Part shown: piece by piece, positions 14,983 through 23,556 of the stretch | Position numbering within the stretch: position 1 is the first letter of the stretch | How the letters are laid out: every line of letters begins with the position of its first letter | Source: Arthrobacter echini | GTDB taxonomy: Bacteria > Actinomycetota > Actinomycetes > Actinomycetales > Micrococcaceae | Assembly (NCBI RefSeq): GCF_008107445.1 | Contig: NZ_VSLD01000009.1 | Coordinates: 1 to 43,103, forward strand | DNA length: 43,103 bases | Reading direction: 5' to 3' | The notes under the pieces: generated by a model | Databases searched by the model: none | What the model was told of the DNA's origin: nothing | What the model saw: only the letters and a program-made list of their open reading frames with translations | Program-made: the position numbers and the translations under genes

Positions 14983-15004
14983 GATGTAAAGGTCCCATGA
15001 CACC
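14983..15004. promoter_or_regulatory. Operator-like near-palindrome, distal copy
   Basis: GATGTAAAGGTCCCATGACA followed by CC, matching the proximal copy at 18 of 22 positions and in the same orientation. Together they bracket the likely promoter of the two-gene passenger operon. Confidence 0.6.
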
Positions 15005-15110
15005 AGGGGTCGCCGGTCGCGGAGCCGTGCAGGTTCTCGAGCGCGTTGATACTCAGGTGGAGCTTCGGGGGACTCACTTCGAAGAGATCGAGTAGCTGTC
15101 TCTCGATTGG

Positions 15111-15917
15111 TCAGGTGGCGTGTTGGGCGCGGGTGTGGGCGAGGCGGTAGGAGTCGGTGCCGGTTTCGATGATGGTGCCGTTGAACGTCAGCCGGTCTAC
15201 GATCGCGGCGCAGAGGCGTGGGTCGGTGAAGGTTTTCGTCCAGCCGGAGAAGGACTCGTTGGACGCGATCGCGATCGAGTTGTTCTCTTCTCGTTCGGTG
15301 AGGACTTGGAAGAGGAGTTCGGCGCCGCGGCGGTCGAGTTCCATGTAGCCGAGCTCATCGATCATGAGCAGGTCGACTCTTCCGTAGCGGGCGATGGTGC
15401 GGGCGAGGTTCTTCTCGTCGGCGGCTTCGACGAGTTCGTTCACCAGGCGTGTGGCCAGGGTGTATTTGACCCGGAAGCCTTTCTCCGCGGCGGCGGTACC
15501 GAGGCCGATGAGGAGGTGGCTTTTGCCGGTGCCGGAGTCCCCGATGAGACACAAGGGTTGCCCGCGGCGGACCCAGTCCCCGGTGGCCAGGGTGTTGATG
15601 GTGGCCGGGTTGATGTTCGGGTTCGCGTCGAAGTCGAAGTCCCCGAGCCACTTGTCCCGTGGGAAGCCTGCAGCTTTGACGCGTCGGACCGATGAACGCC
15701 GGTCGCGGTCGTCGCACTCGGCTAGCAGCAGTTCGGCGAGGAACCCTTGATAGGACATCTGCTCCTTCTGCGCTGTGGTCGTGGCTTCATCCACGACGGC
15801 GCGGATCGTGGGAAGGCGGAGCCTGCGGCAGGCCTGATCGATCGCTGCGGTGGCTGCTTCCGCAGTGAGCCCTCGTCGTCGTCGCAGGGTCGTGGTGATG
15901 CTGGTCGTGGTGGTCAT
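15111..15917 (-). CDS. istB: IS21-family helper ATPase IstB
   Basis: A 268-residue AAA+ ATPase related to DnaC. The Walker A is LCLIGDSGTGKSHLLIGLG (about residues 121-139), the Walker B LLMIDELGYMELD (about 183-195), and the sensor-like segment SIAIASNESFSGW. The N-terminal IstB helical domain reads SYQGFLAELLLAECDDRDRR. IstB binds target DNA and stimulates IstA. Its start overlaps the istA stop by 4 bp (ATGA), the standard coupling. It appears intact. Confidence 0.92.
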   Translation of the reverse strand: MTTTTSITTTLRRRRGLTAEAATAAIDQACRRLRLPTIRAVVDEATTTAQKEQMSYQGFLAELLLAECDDRDRRSSVRRVKAAGFPRDKWLGDFDFDANPNINPATINTLATGDWVRRGQPLCLIGDSGTGKSHLLIGLGTAAAEKGFRVKYTLATRLVNELVEAADEKNLARTIARYGRVDLLMIDELGYMELDRRGAELLFQVLTEREENNSIAIASNESFSGWTKTFTDPRLCAAIVDRLTFNGTIIETGTDSYRLAHTRAQHAT

Positions 15918-17638
15918 GATGCTGATCCCTTCTGGGCTGCGTCACTGATCGTGGTTCTCATGGTGTTAGGGGTTGCGGGTTCTGTCCGGTCAGGCAGGCG
16001 TAGGAGCTGGTCATAGGCGGCAACCGACGGCAAGGGACGCCTGTCGGCGGGCAGGCCGGCGATGACAGCGGCCGGGTCAGCGAGACGGCGCTGAGTAAGA
16101 CTGACAACCCGTCGCTCGGGACCACGAGCTTGTTCACCACGATGACGGCCCAAACCGGACCCACCCAGCGACTCAGATATCGACTCGTGAAGGGTTTGGT
16201 GCCGGCGGGCTTCGACGGCGACGACATCAGCGGTGACCGCTCCGACGGTCAGGGCAGCGGTGATACCCGCGATGACGTCCTCGGCTGCCATCGACCGATG
16301 CAGGAGAAGAACATCGATCAGGGCCCGGGTTCCGCCAGCATCCCCGTCGGTTTTACGCGCCGCGGCCCAGAACGCTTCGTGGGCGGAGGTGAAGACCCCG
16401 GATGCTCGCGCCTGGGCCAGTGCGGTCGACCCTGGCAGGGCGCCGGGTTTGTGGTGGAGGACCTCGAGGTAATGATCCAGGTTCACGCTCTGGCCGTGCT
16501 GGGTCACGACCCTAGGGTGCCTGGCGATCTCGGTGCGGCCTTCGAAGACCACGACCTCGGAGGCGCGGAGGAACACCCGCACCGGGCGCCCGATGACCCG
16601 GGCCGGAACGGAGTAGGAGGCCATCCGCACCCGGATCAGGCTTGAGCGGTTCACCCTCGGCGTCAGTATCAGGCCCGGTTCGAACCGTTCAGCAGTAATC
16701 GGGGCGAGCAAGGACCGCTCCACGGCGAAGTCCTGGGCCACGGTGCGAAGACGGTTACCGACCCGGCGGTCCTCGTCCTCGATGTCCCACTGCCTGATCT
16801 GGTCGTTGAGCTCGGCCAAAGAGTCGACGACGGGCATCGGGGACAGATGGGTCCGGCGGAACCGGCCCACCTCGCCCTCGACGCCGCCTTTCTCGTGAGC
16901 GCCCTTGATCCCTGGCTGGCAGTAGAAAGCGTCGAACCCGTAGTGGGACCGGAACAACACCCATCGCTGGTTCTCGGTCCGTTGCCTGCCGGTGCCGTAG
17001 ATGACTTTCACGACCGCGTCGGTGAGGTTGTCGTAGCGGATGTGTCGGGTTGGAATGCCGCCGATGTCCTCGAACGCGTCGATGTGGCCTTCGAGGAACG
17101 CTTCCTGGGCTTGGGTCGGATAGACCCGGTGGATCGCTTTGCCGGAGTTCGACAGGCGGAAGGTGAACATGTGGCACTTGGTCTTCACCCCGGCCAACAC
17201 CACCCAGACCTCACCGAAGTCGACTTCTGCTTCCGCGCCCGGTGCGTGTTCCTGCGGGACGAAGACCTCTGGGATCCGGCCTACCTCCGCGTCGATCTCA
17301 GGGCGACGTTTGCGGACGTAGTCACGGACCGTCGAATAGGACAACTCCTTCGCGCCGTGCTCGCCAGCGAGGCGAGCGAAGATACGCCTGGCGGTATGTC
17401 GCTGCTTACGAGGAGCCTCGAGGTCCTCCCAGAGCATCCCATCGATCGCGGTCTTGAATGCTTCCAGCCGGGGCGCTGCGCGTACCCGGGGTTTACGCTC
17501 TGGTGGTTCTGCCTGTTTCAGCGCCTGCCGGACGGTTGGTCGGCCGACACCATGACGCCTGGCCAGCTCCCTGATCGATAGGCCTTCCACGCGCGCATCA
17601 CGCCGTATCCGCGCAAAAACGTCCACCCGAGACTCCAT
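15914..17638 (-). CDS. istA: IS21-family transposase IstA
   Basis: A 574-residue DDE transposase starting MESRVDVFARIRRD. An N-terminal helix-turn-helix reads LSIRELARRHGVGRPTVRQA. The rve catalytic core carries HAPGAEAEVDFGEVWVVLAG (first Asp), HIRYDNLTDAVVKVIYG (second Asp, in RYDN) and the Glu in IKGAHEKGGVEGEVG. A C-terminal Mu-type region contains RVRMASYSVPARVIGR. The start ATG 17638 is favoured over the longer frame because GGAGG stands six to seven bases before it. Intact in sequence, with istB. Confidence 0.92.
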   Translation of the reverse strand: MESRVDVFARIRRDARVEGLSIRELARRHGVGRPTVRQALKQAEPPERKPRVRAAPRLEAFKTAIDGMLWEDLEAPRKQRHTARRIFARLAGEHGAKELSYSTVRDYVRKRRPEIDAEVGRIPEVFVPQEHAPGAEAEVDFGEVWVVLAGVKTKCHMFTFRLSNSGKAIHRVYPTQAQEAFLEGHIDAFEDIGGIPTRHIRYDNLTDAVVKVIYGTGRQRTENQRWVLFRSHYGFDAFYCQPGIKGAHEKGGVEGEVGRFRRTHLSPMPVVDSLAELNDQIRQWDIEDEDRRVGNRLRTVAQDFAVERSLLAPITAERFEPGLILTPRVNRSSLIRVRMASYSVPARVIGRPVRVFLRASEVVVFEGRTEIARHPRVVTQHGQSVNLDHYLEVLHHKPGALPGSTALAQARASGVFTSAHEAFWAAARKTDGDAGGTRALIDVLLLHRSMAAEDVIAGITAALTVGAVTADVVAVEARRHQTLHESISESLGGSGLGRHRGEQARGPERRVVSLTQRRLADPAAVIAGLPADRRPLPSVAAYDQLLRLPDRTEPATPNTMRTTISDAAQKGSAS

Positions 17639-17855
17639 TCGAACCTCCACCTTGAGCAACCAAAGAAGCATTGCCACAACGGTGAAGGTGGGTACGGCTT
17701 AGACTGCCCGCGACACCCCCGAAAGACCGAAGTGGGTCCCGCTTAGATTGCCCTGGTGGGTACGAACAAAGCTGCCATAGTCACGTGCAGGCGGGGGAGC
17801 GCGTTCAGCGATGAGTTTGCAGTACTTTCGCCCGCACGACTGAAGCGTCGTGGTG

Positions 17856-18767
17856 TTACTGAAGGATCACTTCGTCGAACGTGGTGCCGGCGACGCTGAC
17901 CGTCACGCGTGTGCCCCACGGGTCATTCACGGAGATGATGCGAGAGTCTCCGGTGAAGGGAAGGGACCGTGCGGAAAGCCTTGCCTGCAGGGCGTCAAGG
18001 TCGTCCTGGCCCGGCACCGTGACCGCGAGGGAACCCAGGCCGAGGCGCGCGGCACGAGGGCCGGCTCCCTGGCTGTTCCAGGTGTTCATGGCGATGTGGT
18101 GGTGGTAGCCGCCGGCGGAGGCGAACAAAGCGCCCGCATATTCGGTCTGGGTGATCTCGAAGCCGAGCGCGTCGATGTAGAACGATCGGGCGGTCGTGAG
18201 ATCTCCGACCTGGAGGTGCACGTGCCCGACCGTCCCGGGAAGTGAAGGCCCCGCATCAAGGGACGCCTGGTCGAGGTGGCTCTCCAAGTAGTTGTTGGGG
18301 TCGAGATAGGCGGTGGTCATACGGATCTGACCCTCGTCATGGGTCCACTGGTCGCGGGGCCGGTCAGTGTAGAGCTCGACACCGTTCCCCTCCGGATCGG
18401 TGAAGTAGAACGCCTCGCTGACGAGGTGGTCGCTGGAGCCAACGAAACGACCCTTGGCGGCGTTGGCGGCGCGGTAGACCGTTGCGGCGAGACTCGATGG
18501 GTTGTCGAAGAGGAAGGCGGTGTGGAACAAGCCCGCCTGGTGACGGTCACCGGCCGGCAGATCCGGAGTGTGGATCAGCCGCACCAGTGGGACCTCACCT
18601 CGGCCGAGGACGCGGTGCACCTCCCGTCCGACAGCGCGGTCCTGCACCGGTTCCATCGCGAAAGCCCCGCTGTAATAGGCCGACATCGCCTCGAGGTCAC
18701 CGACGCGCAGCGTCACCGCTCCCATCGAAGTGGCGGGATTGATGAAGCGCTCATCTGTCATGGTCAT
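17856..18767 (-). CDS. Two-domain VOC ring-cleaving dioxygenase (CatE/MhqO-like)
   Basis: 303 residues with two vicinal-oxygen-chelate modules. Module 1 reads MGAVTLRVGDLEAMSAYYSG through GLFHTAFLFDN and ends FYFTDPEGNGVELYTDRPRD. Module 2 reads GTVGHVHLQVGDLTTARSFY, then FASAGGYHHHIAMNTW. The metal ligands are the His in GHVHL, the His in YHHHIAMN and a later acidic residue; the first module keeps H in LFHTAF and E in GVELY. Relatives in Bacillus (CatE, MhqE/O) open catechols and quinone adducts. GGAGG six bases before ATG 18767. It reads in the same direction as the reductase gene 100 bp upstream, and a MarR gene diverges from that pair. Confidence 0.85.
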   Translation of the reverse strand: MTMTDERFINPATSMGAVTLRVGDLEAMSAYYSGAFAMEPVQDRAVGREVHRVLGRGEVPLVRLIHTPDLPAGDRHQAGLFHTAFLFDNPSSLAATVYRAANAAKGRFVGSSDHLVSEAFYFTDPEGNGVELYTDRPRDQWTHDEGQIRMTTAYLDPNNYLESHLDQASLDAGPSLPGTVGHVHLQVGDLTTARSFYIDALGFEITQTEYAGALFASAGGYHHHIAMNTWNSQGAGPRAARLGLGSLAVTVPGQDDLDALQARLSARSLPFTGDSRIISVNDPWGTRVTVSVAGTTFDEVILQ

Positions 18768-18868
18768 GGGTTACCTCCAGAAGCATTTGAGGGTTGCCGA
18801 TCAAGCGGCATACGAGGAATTTGGCACCCCCGACGACGAGAGCGTCACGGGCGATGAGGCATCGCTTG

Positions 18869-19438
18869 TCAGCGGACGACGCCGAAGCCTCCGGTCCAGC
18901 TGATCTTCTCGCTTGCCGCGAGGGTCAGCTGCAGGAACCCGACAGCCTCGAGTTCGTGAGCGCGCTTGAGCGAGCCTGCGTCGATCGCCTCCACGCCACC
19001 GGCTGTCACGAGGGAGGCGAGGTTCTGCTTAGCCGTCTCGTCATCGCCGGCAATGAGTACCGTGGTCTCGAGCTCACCGATCTTCGTCGTGCCCAAGGTG
19101 GCTGCGAAGTTCGTGTTGAATGCCTTCAGCACGTGCGATGAGGGGAGCGCAGCGGCCAGACCGGCGGCCGCCGACGTGCCGTCGGCCACGACGAGGGAAT
19201 CAAAGGTCGAGAAGTCGAGCGGGTTGGTGATGTCGACGACGATCTTCCCCGCGAGCTGGTCCCCGTGACTGGCGACGATAGCCTCGAGCGCGGGATAAGG
19301 GACGGCGAGGACGACGATGTCGCCGGTAATAGTGCCTCCCTCGGACCCGATGTGCTCGACCGAGGCGCCGCCGGCGGTCAAGACGCTTGCGATGGCGGTA
19401 CCCATGTTGCCGGAACCGAAGATGGTGACCTTTGTCAT
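18869..19438 (-). CDS. NADPH-dependent F420 reductase-like dinucleotide-binding protein
   Basis: A 189-residue Rossmann protein. MTKVTIFGSGNMGTAIASVL (1-20) is the NAD(P)-binding GxGxxG segment. It continues with GDIVVLAVPYPALEAIV, GKIVVDITNPLDFSTFDSL and SSHVLKAFNTNFAATLG, which place it in the F420-oxidoreductase/YrpG group. These enzymes transfer hydride between NADPH and F420 or act as small reductases. ATG 19438 is used because AGGAG lies upstream and the fold starts there. It diverges from the marR gene with a 22-bp perfect operator between them, so MarR probably controls it and the following dioxygenase. Confidence 0.82.
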   Translation of the reverse strand: MTKVTIFGSGNMGTAIASVLTAGGASVEHIGSEGGTITGDIVVLAVPYPALEAIVASHGDQLAGKIVVDITNPLDFSTFDSLVVADGTSAAAGLAAALPSSHVLKAFNTNFAATLGTTKIGELETTVLIAGDDETAKQNLASLVTAGGVEAIDAGSLKRAHELEAVGFLQLTLAASEKISWTGGFGVVR

Positions 19439-19486
19439 GATGATGCTCCTCGTGCTGGGCCGCCCGGCATCGAAACCAGAGCGGGG

Positions 19487-19508
19487 ATTGGTTGTTTCTA
19501 CAACCAAT
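19487..19508. promoter_or_regulatory. Probable MarR operator
   Basis: ATTGGTTGT-TTCT-ACAACCAAT: a perfect 9-bp inverted repeat between the divergent reductase and MarR genes. A half-site TAGTTGTAG lies at 19519-19527, next to the marR promoter. This is the usual geometry for MarR autoregulation. Confidence 0.75.
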
Positions 19509-19554
19509 ATACCCCGTTTAGTTGTAGATGCAAGTTTTCGCTATGCTGTTGGCT

Positions 19555-20055
19555 GTGACTGAGACACAGTGGCTTTCCCCGGACGAGCGTGCTGCCTGGG
19601 TCCGGTTCACGGCAGTACTCGAACTGCTTCCAGCGGCTCTCGACCTCCAACTGAGCCAGGACGCCGGCATGACCCACTTCGACTACTTCACACTCGCCAT
19701 GCTCTCTGAAGCCCCTGACCGCGTCCTGCGCACCAGCGCTCTCGCTGCTCGCACCAACGCAACCCTTCCCAGGCTTTCCCGCGTCCTATCCCGCCTGGAG
19801 GCGGCAGGATTCGTGGACAGGGCACCCGATGAGGACGACCGCCGGGCCACCAACGTCACCCTGACCGAAGCGGGGTGGGAGAAAGTCGTGGAGACGGCCC
19901 CCGGACACGTCGCCGCCGTCCGGCGACTCGTGATCGATAGCCTCGCTCCTGAGCAAGTCACCCAACTATCAGCAATCTCCACCGCACTGCTTCGGCAACT
20001 CGACCCCGAGGGCCGCATGCTCGCAACCGACAACGACAGCCACGAACAGCACTGA
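19555..20055 (+). CDS. MarR-family transcriptional regulator
   Basis: 166 residues of winged-helix MarR: LSPDERAAWVRFTAVLELLP, HFDYFTLAMLSEAPDRVLRT, ALAARTNATLPRLSRVLSRL (recognition helix), and the wing FVDRAPDEDDRRATNVTLTE. The GTG at 19555 gives the typical N-terminus VTETQWLSP. A -10-like TATGCT sits at 19542-19547 with TAGTTG 17 bp before it, so the transcript could start at the GTG and be leaderless. An in-frame ATG at 19543 is the alternative start. No cysteine is present in the sensor region, so it probably responds to a ligand rather than to thiol oxidation. Likely target: the divergent reductase-dioxygenase pair. Confidence 0.88.
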   Translation: MTETQWLSPDERAAWVRFTAVLELLPAALDLQLSQDAGMTHFDYFTLAMLSEAPDRVLRTSALAARTNATLPRLSRVLSRLEAAGFVDRAPDEDDRRATNVTLTEAGWEKVVETAPGHVAAVRRLVIDSLAPEQVTQLSAISTALLRQLDPEGRMLATDNDSHEQH

Positions 20056-20335
20056 CGCAGCCGAACCGCCTCGTAGCAAGAAGCCGTCACCCGATTCCCT
20101 CATGAAATGGCTCGTGTGCAGGGGAGTGGGATAGCAGCTGACCCACAGGTGGACGGCTTTGAGCTCAACCCTTCGGGCTCCACCAGCCCACAGGTGGATG
20201 ACCAGCCAGCAGTTGCAGGCGAGCTCACCTTCCAATACCTAATGCCACTAATGGTCCTATTGGCCCCATGACCTCTTTTCTAGTTAGTAGGTTCACTCAT
20301 TTGCGCCCACGCTGGCAGGAGGCTGTGCACGCCCA
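20056..20335. other. Non-coding gap before the IS256 copy
   Basis: No gene recognised. Two near-identical short blocks, GACCCACAGGTGGA near 20139 and GCCCACAGGTGGAT near 20187, flank CTTTGAGCTCAACC. The sequence GGCTGTGCAC at 20321, immediately before the IS end, belongs to the dispersed repeat also seen at 1009 and 24541. Confidence 0.4.
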
Positions 20336-21717
20336 GGGACTGTAAGAAAAACGGTGTGTGAGGTTCGGCCTGATCCGGAAGGAGATGGCCGTGGAGGACT
20401 TCACGACCGAAGTATCAGAGGCGATGATCGATCCTGTGACGGGAGAGATCATTGACCAGAAGGACCTCGCTGAGCGACTGCTCACGCAGGCCAGGGAGCA
20501 GGGTGTGAGCCTGGTCGGCCCCGGTGGGCTGTTGAACCAGCTGACCAAGAATGTCCTCGAAACCGCGCTGGAAGCGGAGCTGACCGAGCACCTCGGACAC
20601 GAGCACGGGCAGACGCCGATCGCGGCGAACATGCGCAACGGGACACGGGCGAAGACGGTGCTGACGGAGATCGGTCGGGTTGAGATCGAGGTGCCGCGGG
20701 ACCGGGGCGGGTCGTTCGAGCCGGTGATCGTGCCCAAGCGGAAACGGCGCCTGGACGGGCTTGACGAGATCGTGCTCTCCCTGTCGGCACGTGGGCTGAC
20801 CACGGGTGAGATCGCCGCGCACTTCGAGGAGGTTTACGGGGCGAGAGTCTCCAAGGACACGATCTCGAGGATCACGGAGAGGGTCGCCGGTGAACTCGCG
20901 GAGTGGTCTTCCAGGCCGCTGGATCCGCTTTATCCGGTGTTGTTCGTTGATGCGATCGTCGGTGTTGGTTCGGGATGGGCAGGTGCGGAACACCCCGTTC
21001 TACGCCTGTCTTGGGCGTCACCACGGATGGGGAACGTGACATCCTCGGGATCTGGGCTGGTGACGGCGCTGAGGGCGCCCGGTTCTGGTTGCAGGTCTTC
21101 TCCGAGCTGAAGAACCGGGGTGTCGAGGACGTGCTCATCGCGGTCTGTGACGGGCTCAAGGGCCTGCCGGAGGCGATTACGACGACGTGGCAGCGGACGG
21201 TCGTGCAGCAGTGCGTCGTGCACCTGATCCGCAACAGCTTCCGTTACGCGGGCCGGCAACACCGGGACGGGATCGTCAGGGCCCTCAAACCGGTTTATAC
21301 GGCTCCGTCCGAGGCTGCGGCGAAGGACCGGTTCCAGGAGTTCACAGCTGAGTGGGGTCAGCGGTACCCGGCGATCGTGAAGCTCTGGGAGAGCTCGTGG
21401 GCGGAATTCGTACCCTTCCTCGAATACGACGTCGAGATCCGCCGGGTCATCTGCACGACGAACGCGATCGAATCCATCAACGCCCGCTACCGGCGAGCCG
21501 TCAGAGCGCGCGGACATTTCCCGAACGAGGCCGCGGCGCTGAAGTGTCTGTATCTGGTGACCCGGTCCCTTGACCCGACCGGCGGCGGCAGAGCACGCTG
21601 GGTGATCAGGTGGAAGCCGGCCCTGAACGCCTTTGCGATCACCTTCGCGAACCGGTTCGAGAGAACCAACCACTAATGAAATGCCGGACCCCACACACCG
21701 TTTATCGGACAGACCCC
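20336..21717 (+). mobile_element. IS256-family insertion sequence
   Basis: Imperfect inverted repeats of about 33 bp: the left end (20336-20370) and the complement of the right end (21683-21717) share AAACGGTGTGTG and a following GGTTCGG/GGTCCGG. The transposase occupies almost all the interior. The right end has cut a resolvase gene. The 8-bp flanks do not match, indicating a deletion at one side after insertion. Confidence 0.8.
20358..21676 (+). pseudogene. IS256-family transposase with two frameshifts
   Basis: The first 200 residues are normal for the family (LTKNVLETALEAELTEHLGH, GRVEIEVPRDRGGSFEPVIV, LYPVLFVDAIV with the first catalytic Asp). After codon DAIV, near 20958-20970, the true sequence moves to another frame (VRDGQVRNTPFYA). 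Near 21008-21012 an extra T moves it again to LGVTTDGERDILGIWAGDG. The rest, including VCDGLKGLPEAI, VCTTNAIESINARYRRA-type Glu region and the C-terminus, is intact. Two indels 45 bp apart mean either an inactive gene or a sequencing problem. In other respects the copy is full length. Confidence 0.8.
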
Positions 21718-22040
21718 GGCCCGGACCGCGGCGGTCTTCTCCTCATCCAACTTCGGCTTCGGCCCCGGACGCCGTCCGGCCGCACGGGCCCGGGCCACGC
21801 CCTCGAAGGTGCGCTCACGCAGCAGATCCCGTTCCCACTCGGCCAGCATCAACAGCATGTTCAGCATCAGCCGTCCCGAGGCCGTGGAGGTGTCCAGGTC
21901 CACGTCCAACGCCTGCAAGCCGATCCCCCGATCAGCCAGGGCCTGCACGGTGCGCAACGCATCCGGCAGGGACCGGCCAACCGGTCCAGACGCATGACGA
22001 CGAGGGTGTCTTCCCCATCACGCAGGATGGCCGGTCGCAC
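21718..22040 (-). pseudogene. Serine resolvase relic, both ends missing and frameshifted
   Basis: Minus-strand translation gives RDGEDTLVVMRLDRL, then after a one-base loss (GGCC where GGGCC is expected, near 21977) continues in another frame with SLPDALRTVQALADRGIG, LDTSTASGRLMLNMLLMLAE and WERDLLRERTFEGVARARAA. This is the middle of a Tn3-type resolvase catalytic domain. The N-terminus with the catalytic serine is absent, and the C-terminal helix-turn-helix is removed by the IS256 end at 21717. Not functional. It differs clearly from the intact resolvase at 5879. Confidence 0.78.
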
Positions 22041-22180
22041 TGATCCTCTACGGTCGAGACGGCGGGGATGTCACACCGTTATCGGCAACGGCATGCCCAT
22101 CTCGGCCCGGTGCATCCTGGGCATCGCGCTATTGTTGGGCATCGTGACGACGCCGCCAGAGCGGACCGGGCACCCATGCG

Positions 22181-22216
22181 GCACCGCGCACCCCACTTTG
22201 GCGGAGTGCGCGGTGC
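22181..22216 (-). terminator. Hairpin downstream of the formaldehyde dehydrogenase gene
   Basis: GCACCGCGCAC (22181-22191), 14-nt loop, GTGCGCGGTGC (22206-22216): a perfect 11-bp stem about 45 bp after the stop of the leftward gene. No U tract. Confidence 0.5.
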
Positions 22217-22262
22217 GGTGGAGAACCACCCAGACTGAGCCTGACGAAACAGGCGGCGTCGC

Positions 22263-23456
22263 TCAGCGGGCGATCATCCCGTGGGGGTCGATGACGAACT
22301 TCTCCACGGAGCCCTGGTCGAACTCCGCGTAGGCCTGGGGTGCCTCGTCCAGGCTGATCACGCGCGGGTTGACCATCTCCGTCAGGTACGGCATCCGGTC
22401 CCACAGGATCGACATCATCAGCTGGCGGTTGTAGCGCATGATGGGCGCCTGGCCGCCGATGATGTGGGGCGACTTGATCCAGGCCTTGCCGAAGTCGACC
22501 GGGAAGGTGCCCTCCTGCTCGGCCTTCGTCTCCGCGATCGGGTCCGGCCCGTAGATGCCGATGATGCCCGTGGCTCCGCCCGGACGGGTGATGTCCAGGA
22601 CCTGGTTCACGGCGGCGATCGGCTGCATTTCATCGGCCGCGGAGCCCAGGCCGTGGGCCTCGGAGCCGACGTAGTCCACCGCGCAGTCCACCATCGGCTC
22701 GCCGAGGATGTCGTTCACGGCGTCCTGCAGGTTCTCCGTGGCGGAGAGGTCGATAGTCTCGCAGCCGTGCTTGCGTACCAGCTCCAGCCGCGAGGCGTCC
22801 TGGTCGCCCACGATGATGCACGAGGCGCCCAGCAGCCGAGCGGCAGCCGCGGCGCACCGGCCCACGGGGCCGGCACCGGCGATGTAGACGGTGGAGCCGG
22901 GCTTGGCGCCGGCCGCCATGAGACCGTGGAACGCCGTGGGGAGGATGTCCGAGAGCACGGCCAGATCCAGGATCTTCTCCATAGCCTGCTCCTGGTCCGG
23001 GAAGCGCAGCAGCTGGAAGTCGGCGTACGGCACGAACATGTACTCGGCCTGTCCGCCCTGGAAATTGCCCAGATTGAAGCCGTAGGCGGCGCACGCCTGC
23101 TCCGGGTTGGCGGTCTCACACACCTCGGTGCGGCCGGCGCGGCAGTTGCGGCAGCGGCCGCAGGCCACGTTGAACGGCACGGAGACGAGGTCACCCTCCT
23201 TCAGGAACTGGACGTCGCTGCCGACCTCCAGCACCTGGCCGGTCATTTCGTGACCCAGCACCATGCCCTCGGGCACGGGGAAGGACCCGCGGTAGATGTG
23301 CAGGTCGCTGCCGCAGATGTTGGTGGCGACGATCTTGAGGATGACGCCGTGCGGGGCGGCGGAGCCGTCGGGCATCTCCAGCTTGGGGAAGTCCAGCTCG
23401 TCGACGCGCACGTCCTTGATGCCGTGGAATGCCACGGCGCGGTTCTTGGTGGTCAT
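22263..23456 (-). CDS. fdhA: Glutathione-independent formaldehyde dehydrogenase
   Basis: 397 residues, the length of Pseudomonas-type FdhA, a zinc-dependent medium-chain dehydrogenase that oxidises formaldehyde to formate with tightly bound NAD. Catalytic zinc ligands are the Cys in ATNICGSDLHIYRG and the His-Glu of VLGHEMTG. The structural zinc is bound by four Cys in ACGRCRNCRAGRTEVC (about residues 93-108). The nucleotide site is VYIAGAGPVGRCAAAAARL (about 177-195). The insertion around FNLGNFQGGQAEYMFVPYA distinguishes FdhA from simple alcohol dehydrogenases. ATG 23456 is chosen because homology begins at TKNRAVAFHG. The upstream open frame has no support. Cytoplasmic detoxification is the likely role. 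Confidence 0.9.
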   Translation of the reverse strand: MTTKNRAVAFHGIKDVRVDELDFPKLEMPDGSAAPHGVILKIVATNICGSDLHIYRGSFPVPEGMVLGHEMTGQVLEVGSDVQFLKEGDLVSVPFNVACGRCRNCRAGRTEVCETANPEQACAAYGFNLGNFQGGQAEYMFVPYADFQLLRFPDQEQAMEKILDLAVLSDILPTAFHGLMAAGAKPGSTVYIAGAGPVGRCAAAAARLLGASCIIVGDQDASRLELVRKHGCETIDLSATENLQDAVNDILGEPMVDCAVDYVGSEAHGLGSAADEMQPIAAVNQVLDITRPGGATGIIGIYGPDPIAETKAEQEGTFPVDFGKAWIKSPHIIGGQAPIMRYNRQLMMSILWDRMPYLTEMVNPRVISLDEAPQAYAEFDQGSVEKFVIDPHGMIAR

Positions 23457-23556
23457 GGAAACTGTTGCCTTTCTGTCTCCAGCGAGGCCCCTGACGGGGC
23501 GGGAGGAGGGGCGAACCCGAGGGGGAGTCCCGGTCACGGGCTGTACGGAAACACTA

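Larger units (their letters stand above)
14240..17783 (-). mobile_element. IS21-family element carrying two passenger genes
   Basis: The ends are inverted: TGACTATGTCA at 14240-14250 and its near complement TGCCATAGTCA at 17773-17783. Both are followed inward by TAAGCGGGACCC and then by a TCTAA(A/G)C(G/C)GTACCCAC repeat, as in the multiple terminal repeats of IS21 elements. istA and istB fill the right-hand part. On the left, between istB and the end, are 850 bp with an Xre regulator and a membrane protein. Simple IS21 elements have almost no spare DNA there, so this is a cargo-bearing version. No clear target duplication is seen. Confidence 0.75.

Noticed and set aside
15120..15695. 191-codon plus-strand frame over istB
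   Set aside because: Antisense shadow of the IstB ATPase, which has intact Walker motifs.
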